The notes beneath the pieces were generated by a model. The model searched no databases and was not told the origin of the DNA. It saw only the letters and a list, made by a program, of their open reading frames with translations. A stretch of 64,000 nucleotides of DNA from Xiphophorus maculatus (lineage: Eukaryota > Chordata > Actinopteri > Cyprinodontiformes > Poeciliidae): positions 27,016,283 to 27,080,282 of the forward strand of contig NC_036454.1 of the NCBI RefSeq assembly GCF_002775205.1. The letters are read 5' to 3'. Positions 54,309-64,000 of this stretch are shown piece after piece (the stretch's first letter is position 1; every line of letters starts with the position of its first letter). Made by a program: the position numbers and the translations under genes.

Positions 54309-57300
54309 TCACAGCAGGTTGACCCCGTGTTTGAGGAGTCTGTGCCGGGCCTTGCTGGGCAGCGAGAAGGCGCTGTCCTGCTGGTTGGGAATGCCCGAGT
54401 TCCTCATGGATCCGCCGTGCTGCTGGAAGTAGGTCTCCTGCGCCACGCTGCGGGTGCCGTACACAGCTGTGCCAGCGCTCCTGTGGTGACGATGAGCACA
54501 AGAACCAATAAAACCCTCAGCATAAGGAAGCAAAGCAACTGCTTGCAACTTTAAATGTAAAGGGGCAATATTATGTATTTTCCAGGCACATAAGTGCCAT
54601 TTTATAGCACAATTAAGGAAGCTATGTTACCTCAGTTGTGACAAAAATGCTCTACATATCAAATATGACTTAAAAGAAATTTTACTTTGTAATTCAGCGC
54701 CTTGAAATTGGGCCTCTGTCTCTTTAAAAACTCCTGCTCTTTCTGAAACTCCGCCTTCAGGAGGTCATCACAACATCCCTCTGTTAACCCTTTAACAACG
54801 TTTCTACCAGCACTTCACTGATTGGTAGCTCCTATAATGAGCTCAGCAGATGGCGTTTCACCAGGTGTTGCTAATTGTTGCTGGCTAGTCTGAAGGAGCT
54901 GAGTGGGGGAGTGTGCTGTGAAGTGGCAGCTTGGAAACTGCAGCTCTGAGGAGGAGCTGCGCCTCGAAGGTGGCACTAGGTCCACACAGGCGTTTTATAC
55001 AGCTGAATGGTTGCCGTGGAGATTAAAAGATTTCTCAAATAAGCATCAGTGAATCAAAGCAACACTCCAGCAGATGACGGAAGAACATTATAACACAATG
55101 TAAAGCTCAAAAAAGTCAATTTCACATGATGCTCCCCCATTAAGAAAAGGCATTAAAAATGTACATCATGAATGTTAAACATGGAGAACCTGACAAAAAA
55201 AACAACTCCCTTCCCCCGACCTCAGCTGTGCTGACCTGATAATAGCCTCCTGCAGAGTCTCAGTGTCAAAGAAATGCGAGTGGAGAAGCGATGTGGCTCG
55301 GACAAAGAGATACTCCGAGGCTCCCCCTGGTCGGCCAGACACGTTGGCTGCAGAGACACACAATGACACAGGACCATTAACCCGGCCTGAGCATGTCTGC
55401 TGCACAAAGGAATGCTGATCACAGTTTTACTAATTAGCCGTTAGCTCATTCAAAGACAAGAGTCCCTCCTCAGATCCCGGCTTGTGCTTGCTCTGGCAGA
55501 AAAGGTTCAAACCGGGAAGATGGGAGAGCGAGTCTTACTTGTCAGAGTGCTCTGGACGGAGTCGTAATGGGCGAATAAGTAAGGCCCCGCAGCACCTGGG
55601 GCCGCCGGAGATATGGCCCTGAGGTGGGCCTCCAGTCCGTTGAGCGAAGCCAAGCTGCTGTGGTTCTGGACACGGGCCACAAAGACAGGGTCAGCGTAAT
55701 GTCAGGAAAAGCTTGAGAAGTATAGAAGTCATTTTCCTCACCACTTCCTCCATGGAGGCAGAGTCGCCCATGAAACAAGGCTCCACCAGCAGAGCCAGCA
55801 CCAGGCTGTTGACCCGGTGCACGTACAGCGCCATGGAAACCAGAGGACTCTCCTCCAGGCTGTCGAAAGAGCAGGAACCAGAAGGAGGCTGCCTCATCTC
55901 TGCCTTGTGACCTCTGGGCTTCAGGCAGCAGACTCCGCCTTCTCCCGCTGGCGTCTTTTCGTCACGAAACGCCGCGTTCCCGCAATCGGTCATCTCGCTG
56001 GCAGCGCCTCTGCTAAGATGGAGAGATTCCTCGAACGCCGAGCCATCTCTTTCACTGGGCATCTGGCTAACTCCACCTCCGCCACTGTGAAGACTGTCCG
56101 GTGTTCCTCCCTCCGCTTCATGAGCGTTCCCTCCATAAGAAAAACGACGGATCGGTGACAGAGGAGACGGGTTGGGGGAATCCGCAGAAGAACCCTGAGA
56201 CGGAGCCGGACTAAACACGGAGTCTTCGGAGCTCGATGTGTGCGGGCTGAAGGACGCCCTCTGAAGGGACTGACAGGATGCCGGACGAGAGGGTGTCGAC
56301 TCGGAGGACGGGATGTCCGATAATGTTCTGGAAAGCCTGGTCTTCTTTGGGGGAGCGTCTTTCTCCGGAGCAGAGTGGGAACTGGAGGAAAGCAAACCGA
56401 ACCGTCAAAACTCTCTTTTTAAGACGTTTGACTAAATCAAATGTGTTCTGTCGAGTGGAGGTGAGGTATGAGCGATATGTGTCGCGATTACAATCAATGA
56501 ACAGTGAGGCGTGAATCTGAATTTGAGTTGGAACCTAAAAGTACACTGACAGGGCAGAAATGAATAATTCTTCTCTAAACTGAGATTCTTGAAAACATGT
56601 CATGAGACAAGAAAGGAAAACACCACCTGGATATTTTGTCGACAGGAGCAGACTGCAGGTACTGAAGCTCAGATGGCGTCAGGAACACAGCAGTGGCGCT
56701 AACCGGCCCGCCGTCTGATGTTGGCGTGCTCCTTCCACTCGACCTCTGTGTCTTCGCAAAAAAAGTAAAGAACAGTAGATTGATTTCTTAGTAATGTGAC
56801 AGTTTGGTTTTTAACTGGTCTCTTTTGTCAATATTAATATAACCACAGATAAAATGAGCAGTTGTTGAGAGGCTAAAAGCTACTAAGCTAGCTCTTTAGC
56901 CTAGCTTAGCTAGACACATGGTATGCTAGCAGATTCAATCTTCAATAATTACAGAAAAAGCTGTCTTATTTTTATGTTTTGCTCTTTTATAAATAAAAAC
57001 TGCAAACTGTAAAGAGATTTTTAGTTTCAATATCAACTAAATTAAGTTTTAATGTTTTAAATTATTCTTTAAATTTCTGGCAAAACCAAGCTAATTCTTT
57101 AGACCTTCAAATGAACCCAGTATCAGCAAAAATATATGTCTGTCTGTCCAAATCTAATTTGTACATTATTGTCACAACATATAAAAAAAAAATGAAACTT
57201 TAGTTATGGCAAAGTACTAAACCTCCAGCCAGGTTTAATACTAAACCAGCTTCCATGACAGAGCAAAAATATACAAAGGACAGTAATAAACCTGGGTTAG

Positions 57301-60300
57301 TTACTAGTATTAAGATACCAAAATGTTGTAAAGTTATTTTCTAAAAGCTTAAAGACAAAGTACCAGAGTAACAAGAGAATAAAATATTGGGAGAAATGCC
57401 CTGCAACCACATGTTTTTAAGATATCAGATAAATATTCAATGTTACTAAAATTTAAATAGTAAATGTATGTTATAAATCTGTTGTAGGAATAATAGTTGC
57501 TTTCTCGTGGTTGTTTTACTGTCAGAATCTGAAGCTGTTCGACGCCAAGACAGCAGAAAGCATTACGAAGAACAAGTCTAGCACTTTGCCTTCTATCCAC
57601 TTGTCCCTAAGGGGCTGCCATCAAATCAACAGAGCCAAACTGCCAAACTGCAAAGCAAAACATGAAATATTGATTTTAAGATCGACTACCAAAAACCATG
57701 ATCCTCTACGCCCTCACATGTCTAACCTCCGCTAAATAGGCAACAATTATTTTTCTTTCAATCTTTATAGTAAAAGTGAAACATTTCACATTGTGGATGG
57801 AAATAGCTATTGTACACGTTCTGTTGTGAGAAACATTGTGAAACATTTTTGACGTATACCAATTGTCAAAGTATTAAAAAACCTTTTAGGAGAGAGAATG
57901 GGATATTACAAAGTAATAAGACACAAAAGTCAACGATCTGGTCATTTAAATTCATGTTCTGTAAACAGAAGATCCAGATTTGTTTTGGCCACATGAAGAA
58001 AAACAAGACTGATAGATTCCAGAGGAAGAAACTGCTGTTAAGCATTATGGTAGAACATGGAAATATTATGGTTTGGGATTGCTCCAGTAACTTTCAGTGG
58101 ACCATAAATTTAGTATCTTAAGAGATGAATGAGGGAAGTAATATGTTAAAAAAAATCTGAGTTAAATATTTGTCCCCATCTGATTTAAGTTCTAGCAATA
58201 TATTTAGTTTTTTTGCCAAAGCTCTCCAAAATGTACACGTACAACTATTCTAATACTGTATTTAGTGGTGCTTGATTACGGCAATATTTGAACCCAATAT
58301 TTCCTACCTTAGCGTAGGTTTCACTCTCATGAACCATGACCTTTATTGTTAGCTGCGGCGGCATCTGTGTGCTGACAACTCTTGAAGAGATCAATAAAAA
58401 GTTAGATATATGTAAAAAAAAAAAAAAAGACAACAAATAACAGGTTTGCCCTCTTAAAACATCAGCTCACCTCCCTCTAAAAAGAACACAGCCTGCTAAC
58501 ACCAGGGGGCAGCGCTGGCACGCCTGGAGAATGAGGGCAGCTTTGAGGAGAAGAAGTGGGTCAACCTGAGAAGAAGCGTGAAAACAGTTACATTTCAGGC
58601 CCTGCAGGAAGAAAACTGCCGGTTTTCAATTTTTTTAAACAGAGTATGGTATGGAAAATGGCATGGTATTTTCTTTTCTGAAAGTGCATTGTGTTTCTGT
58701 TTTGAGAAACACAAAACTGACAGACGCCACAGAAGACTTGAATATGGATCTATAAAGTATTGACCTAGATGGGGGCTGGATACAAACTGAATGATTTGTG
58801 CAAAAGGAGCCACAACTAGTTATTCAGTGTAAAGAAATGAACATGTTTTTCAGAAGAATGATATTTCTGTTTAAAATAGACTTTTTTTTTTTTTTTTTAA
58901 TTGATCACATACAGCAGAGGAGCAGAGCAAACTCATTTTAATTTTGAGCCACATCAAAACCGGATGCTCTTAAAGGGCCAGTTGTGCCAGAATATATTAA
59001 TAAAACCAATAAACAGTTGCTTGTTTTAGTGGGGTTTTTGCAATCAAAATTGTAGATCTTGTGGTGCCAATTTAGATATGTTTGTAAGGATTTTTTATGA
59101 TATTTGCACTAATGTATAAATGTAACTTCTTATTACTCGCCATATCAATTGTGGATTATAACTTGACATTAAGTAAGGCTGAGGCAGCAGTCACTTAAAC
59201 TCAACGTTTTTGACCAATTTTGAGAAAATTTGCAGTAAAAATCGGAGGAAAAAATGTGGAGATTAGTTTATTCTGTGTGAATTTTGCAGATTTGTGAAAA
59301 ACCGGAAGGACTTGTTGATTTAATTTGGAGTCTAGAGGGCCACACAAAAAGCTACGGCAGGCCAGATTTGGCCCCCGGGCCTTGAGTTTGACGCACATGG
59401 CATATAGCATTCTAATAGTTTAAGACACAGAATTTGTTTTCACTACCCGCAAATCACATTCATCAAAATGGCAAGAAAAAAAAATTACTTAATGTGTAAT
59501 GAATCCACATAATCTCTGACTTTTTCTGAAATTAGTCAAAACAATTTAACTATTTGTCACCGTAATAAAATTTCGCTTGTAAATTGCTTAAACTCAAATT
59601 CAGTGCTTATGGAGACTTGTAGATTGTGGTTTGGTTTTCTGCGCTGTCTCATGGAAACCTCTTTCTTTTTTTTTGTATTACTAAGAATTATTAAATCATT
59701 AAAGTTTGTTATGGGAAATGTGAAGGATTTTTCATCCAATAGAAAATCTAGATGATTTTCAAGTCACTGCCTCCTGCTTATGCTAACAAGCATCAAGATG
59801 TAAGCAAGGTAAGCAAGCAAGATGGAGACATTTGCACAGTTTATTGAGACACGCTGAGCACAACACCATAGGACCGTTTCACAGAGTCACATCCTGTCTC
59901 ATCGTCAGCGGTGCAAGATAAGAAACAAGCAGCCGAAAGCAGAACTCTGGCGATGTTTGCTTACGTTTGTCAGGTCTAAGGTTCTCACGCTTTGCAAGAT
60001 GTAGTGCAACTCGGACGGTCCGGACAGAACGTGGGAAAGGTACCGCGCCCACTCAGCGGCCAGAGTTTCCTTACTGTTGAGCTGCAGAGAAAACCAACTT
60101 CATTTACAGAATGCAGGGGGAGGAAACAGATTTGACCAGCTATCAGGTCCGAAATCTGAGCGTAGTGACGGATTCGGACCCGAACCTTCAGAGACGCGTA
60201 AAGACAGATGTTCTATCACCTGATGAACATTTCCAGGATTAAAGAACTAATGTCCCAGCAAGACCTGGAGGTCTCACCTGTTCCGTTCATTTTCCCCATA

Positions 60301-61906
60301 AGACACATAAACATTTTTAAAATGTACAGCAGAATTTGTTTACTGCATTTAATCAATGGGAAAAATGTTCACAGATGAGAGACAGTCAAGGAGAAATTTT
60401 CTGATTCAAATATCTGGCTGATATCTCTTATTTATTCTTCAAAACATAAGCACACCCTTAACGTTTACACTTTTTTAGATATTTTGGTTTTTATTTTGGT
60501 GTAACTCAAATATGGCAGAGTTACACCGGCCTCACCTGATAGCTCTGGCGAACAGAGCCGTTGTAGAAACAGAAGAGGTCGATGAGATGATCCAGGAGCT
60601 CACAGACACTGACAGTAGGGACTTCCATGGAACAACCAAGAGCCTTAGAGAGAACACACACACACACAAAAAAAAAAACATACATGATTGAAAAGTAATG
60701 CAAACAAACAAACAAACTGTAGATTAAGTTGCAGCCTTTGGAGAGCTCTTACCCAGAAGAAGTCATCCTTCATGCGGATGGCGAACTTGCAGCGACGCAG
60801 CCTCAGGATGCGCACAGCGGAGGAGGACAGCTCAGAGACACAGCGGCCCACTCCTGCAAGCTGACCACACAGCAGGTCCTGCTTGTCCATAGGAGTCTGA
60901 GATGACAAGAGAGACAAAAAGCCTTTGGAAAGGGATGTGAGGCTTTTATCACAGTGTCTGCGCATCCTTAAAAAGTCTGAAAATTCATCTAAAATGAAGG
61001 CCTTAAGACGTCTTAAAGTGAGTTGGCCTTAAATACATTTATCAATGGTCTTAAAATGTGTCATGACGGGACTAGTAATCTCATATTGTGTAGTTTTTTG
61101 TTTTGCTTTGTTTTTCAGGAGACTTTTGTGTCGGGCAAAAGTTTGAGTCAGACGCAGGGATCTTCATAGAGTCCTGTGGCTGAAACTACCGCCCACTAGC
61201 TGCTAATGTACCCTAGCTAGCTAGCTAGCTAGCTTATGGCTGGATGACGTCCGTCTTCGCCACTGATTTACTGCTGTTGCTAACCCCTACTAGCCTAGGT
61301 GCATTTCTATAGAGAGAAAAATACTTTTGAGTTATTGGCACTGCGAGGTAAAGGCTATAGAGAACCATGAGATGCACAAAGTCACTAACAAGAGCTACAA
61401 ACAGACCCCAGACATTTTTATGTTTGCTTTATTGTAACAAAACAAAACAGCCACTATATTTATAGCTTTTCCGTCTTAAAATTTATTCAAGGTGGTATTT
61501 TTTTTTTTTAAGTCTTAAATTTGACTTGCTGAAACCTACTGGATACCCAGTTTGTATTTTTGCTGCACCCTGACACACCCACCTCCTCGGGGTAGAAGTA
61601 GCAGATGCCATCCCTGGTGGGGTCGCCCTCTCCTCTGACCTTAGATCCGTCATAGAGGAAGAAATATCGGCACCTGCAACACCAGCAAAACAGTCCTTTC
61701 AAGGTGCTGGAGGGGATTCAGAGAAAGGTCAGCTGTTGCTCTGAAGCCAGGAAGTGACAGCAGTACAGATGACTGTGTAGGACAGGTTAGGTGCGGAGTT
61801 GGTTTTACAGATTAAATGGATCTGGAAAGGGACCGATCAGAACCAACACGTGAACGAATCCGATCAGATCTTACCTCCTTGTGTCTGGCGACTTGAGCTC
61901 AGCCAT
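54309..61906 (-). CDS. hps4: Hermansky-Pudlak syndrome 4 protein, BLOC-3 subunit
   Basis: Minus-strand exons 61875-61906, 61583-61673, 60753-60896, 60536-60643, 59965-60081, 58471-58565, 58308-58380, 56627-56745, 55742-56381, 55539-55665, 55236-55347 and 54309-54480 join in phase to 609 aa. HPS4 pairs with HPS1 as BLOC-3, the exchange factor for Rab32/Rab38 in making melanosomes and platelet dense granules. The N-terminal longin-like part is clear ([46 protein letters not shown]). A Ser/Pro-rich middle in the 640-bp exon is poorly conserved and accounts for a protein shorter than the roughly 700-aa human one. The C-terminus returns to close similarity: [45 protein letters not shown] and [14 protein letters not shown]. 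All borders are GT/AG. Confidence 0.95.
54557..55143 (+). mobile_element. TTAA-flanked element, copy 4
   Basis: The left end AAAGGGGCAATATTATGT (TTAA mutated to GTAA) and the right end ACATGATGCTCCCCCATTAA form the clearest inverted repeat of the family. The body is shared with copies 1-3. It lies in the last intron of hps4. Confidence 0.85.
57840..58140 (+). mobile_element. Tc1-like transposase fragment in hps4 intron 7
   Basis: The plus strand still encodes [20 protein letters not shown] followed by [16 protein letters not shown], the HGGGxxMVWG region of a Tc1 transposase, preceded by stops. This is a different branch from the minus-oriented relics elsewhere in the window. Confidence 0.75.
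59335..59401 (-). mobile_element. hAT-type terminal fragment
   Basis: Read on the minus strand it gives GTCAAACTCAAGGCCCGGGG followed by GCCAAATCTGGCC, a terminal sequence common among fish and mammalian hAT elements. The other end was not placed with certainty; it may lie near 58940, where GAGCCACATCAAAACC occurs. Confidence 0.55.
61213..61234. repeat. (CTAG)n short tandem run
   Basis: Five and a half perfect CTAG units (22 bp) in hps4 intron 2. The unit is self-complementary, so the run can fold on itself. Confidence 0.9.
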
Positions 61907-63859
61907 AAGTTTTCCCTCAGTGGTCCACCATGGGTTTCCTCCTGCAGGCTGAAGATGCACTTTGACAGAAACTGTAGCGGCGAATCCGATGCGTGGAATC
62001 GCTCCCGCAGAGCGCAAACTGTCCGCCGTTTGCGCAAACAGAACAGAAAAGGGAAGAGCGGGCAGTTTTCTCAACTTCAAATGTCACTTAGCGACTCTTT
62101 CTGTAAACGTAAACCAACTTGTGAAGCCGACAGTGCCACTTGAGGAATGCAGGGCAGTCACACGTAGTGAGAGTCATGTGAAAGTATGGGAAGCACGGAA
62201 GGACAAACTTATTCGGAATTCAGACGGCGTTTTAGCGGAGATGATTCTCATAATATCTTGATTTTATATCAACAGTTTGACATGTAAATAACCTCCTGAA
62301 TTGGTTTTAAACTGTTCCTATATTAGTTGATTTGTTGTGTATAAATTACTCGGTCATTACTGTAGTGTGACTCTAGAAGTTGATGTTTACAAATTTACAG
62401 ACAAAAGGAATTATAATTAACTTGGATTGCCTTCGTTACTATTTTTGCCTTTAGCACTAGCACTGTTGCTAAGCTAATTACAAACAGAAACTTTTTAACC
62501 TGCAAGTCTTGTGGCAGTTTTTAACTTCTATTAAGGTGTTATATTCATTCATCATAATTGAATCAATTTAAACAGAGCCAATTCTGGAAACCACGTGACA
62601 AACGAGAAGAACAGTTGGCTGAACCAGCTTCTCCTAATATTTGTAGTTGTGTTGTACTAACAGAGTGAATGTGATGCTTTTTGTGGTTTTGCTGTTTTTC
62701 TCCCTTCGCCTCCAACAAACTAGTTCCCCTTAGGATATCAATAGAAACTGAACTGAACCATCAGTTCAATTCTAATCAAAATATTTAGGTGGATTTTTTA
62801 CTAGACTCATTCGTGTTATTAGGAATATTCTATTTCTTATTGTAAATTCATTTTAAAACATAATATTCCAATTTATAAATTTTTTTTAAAATATTTTTAT
62901 TGGCAACTGTTTAATAAAAAAATTATTTTAGAAACACAAAAGCACCAAAAAAAAATGAGTGAGAATCATGACACCGATCTTATTAAGCTTGAAGTACGTT
63001 TCTGGAAAACAAAATTGCAATGCCTGGTATTTAGCCTGTGAATGCTGGGAGGTTGTTCGGGTCAATGCTGGACTGAAAAGAGCAACACAAATACATCTTT
63101 TGCTTAGAAAAAAACCCCCGTAAAAATCACGACTATCATGTCACCGTTAGCAGTTTTATTTTATTTTGATTTGAGGAAATAAGCAGCATCCTCTGAGCGG
63201 TCATTTAAAATCTTTCAGATCCTGTTTTTAGCGCTCGATTAAAAAGCCTAGATGAGCCGCCATGGCGTGGCCGCGCGCATGAATACGTAAGACGCCTCAC
63301 AGAGCTGGTCGGCCCGTTGCTGCGATACGTGACAGCGTCCGCCATATTGATTGTGGCCTATGTGCCAGTAAACCAATACAAAATGGACCGAACTTCAGAA
63401 AGTGCCGTTCTACACAGTATTTTAAGTTAATACCTGTCATTGACACAGTCTCTCACACACACTAATATATTTGGTAATCAAATAAATGATTCTGATAGTT
63501 TTTATATTGACACTAATGAACAGACACACACTTTTACAGTGTTTTATTAAAGAACATATTTACATGATTCCATGTTAAATGTACATTTAACATTTCAAGA
63601 CAAGAAAAAATAAATACATTTTCTTGTATTTATTTTTTTATATATAATTTCAAACATTAAACGACATATTTTTCTTACTTTTTTCTGGGGAAAAAAATAA
63701 TTTATTACAGTATATCAACTCTGTTATTGACAGCAAAGAGTGAAAAATAATTCTAACAGAGTAAATTATTTTTATTTCATTACATAAGCTGTATTAATAC
63801 ACTAATATTTCAGATTGACATATTTAAAAATACACAAAAAGGGAAAGAATAAAACACAT
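61907..63859. other. Upstream region of hps4
   Basis: A CpG-containing segment at about 61950-62110 probably includes the hps4 promoter and 5' untranslated region. The rest is AT-rich apart from a GC-rich patch at 63235-63345 with GCCGCCATGGC and CCGCCATATTG, both YY1-like. That patch may be another promoter, but no transcript can be assigned. Confidence 0.4.
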
Positions 63860-64000
63860 TTATTTATTATACTGGGAACACTGGCCACATGTTGGGGCTT
63901 CAGTCTGCTGGTCACACTGGGAGAACTCCAATGACTTCTGAGACATCCTGGTGCACAAGTTAAAAAAGCCCAGGATAAAAGAGAAATTATCCAAAAGTGT
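63860..64000 (-). CDS. Possible last exon of a further gene, cut by the window edge
   Basis: The minus strand is open from the window edge to a TAA at 63860-63862. It gives 46 residues with LLDNFSFILGFFNLCTRMSQ and ending CGQCSQYNK. Two AATAAA-type signals overlap or follow the stop at once. A CxxC near the end could be functional. I do not recognise it, and it may be chance, because a frame of 46 codons is short and begins outside the window. Confidence 0.3.
   Translation of the reverse strand, partial: TLLDNFSFILGFFNLCTRMSQKSLEFSQCDQQTEAPTCGQCSQYNK

Noticed and set aside
61213-61234. CTAG palindromic run considered as a binding-site array
   Set aside because: Perfect short tandem repeat within an intron; no evidence beyond simple-sequence origin.
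63235-63345. Minus-strand frame beginning ATGGCGGACGCTG as a first exon
   Set aside because: The start looks typical, but the frame ends soon without a clear donor and no downstream exon was found before hps4; kept only as a GC-rich, promoter-like patch.

Overview
This window is nuclear DNA from a ray-finned fish, most likely a percomorph. The genes have introns with GT/AG borders. The encoded proteins align along their length with well-known vertebrate proteins. The spaces between genes and the introns are full of typical fish transposon debris: Tc1-like relics, hAT and Harbinger miniature elements, a TTAA-targeting family, LINE 3' ends and long microsatellites. There is no bacterial, phage or CRISPR content. 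Identifications rest on remembered protein families; no database search was run.

Five recognisable genes and one orphan gene could be assembled exon by exon with reading phase kept throughout. Left to right they are ggt5-like gamma-glutamyltransferase (minus, 12 exons, 2840-11246, 547 aa), asphd2 (plus, 3 coding exons, 17313-18968, 369 aa), cabp1/caldendrin (plus, 7 coding exons, 24098-35447, 393 aa, with two extra alternative first exons at 28027 and 30290), mlec/malectin (plus, 5 exons, 38563-44536, 286 aa), an unnamed secreted protein whose C-terminal half resembles a TGF-beta propeptide (minus, 3 exons, 50314-52935, 299 aa), and hps4 (minus, 12 exons, 54309-61906, 609 aa). A decayed partial copy of ggt5 lies at about 300-1000, and a possible last exon of a further gene runs off the right edge on the minus strand.

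The genes do not form a pathway. GGT5 cleaves glutathione conjugates at the cell surface, ASPHD2 is a membrane-anchored hydroxylase-like protein, CaBP1/caldendrin is a neuronal calcium sensor, malectin is an ER lectin for glucosylated N-glycans, and HPS4 is half of the BLOC-3 exchange factor for Rab32/38. The grouping is of evolutionary interest: human GGT5, ASPHD2 and HPS4 are on 22q, while CABP1 and MLEC are neighbours on 12q24, so this locus mixes the two human blocks.

The most unusual items are the TGF-beta-propeptide-like gene with no mature ligand domain, the conserved three-promoter layout of cabp1, a four-copy TTAA-flanked repeat family, a 1 kb LTR-like element (8720-9743) set inside a Tc1 relic, and a Harbinger-type element (33926-35040) set inside another Tc1 relic with an exact TAA duplication.
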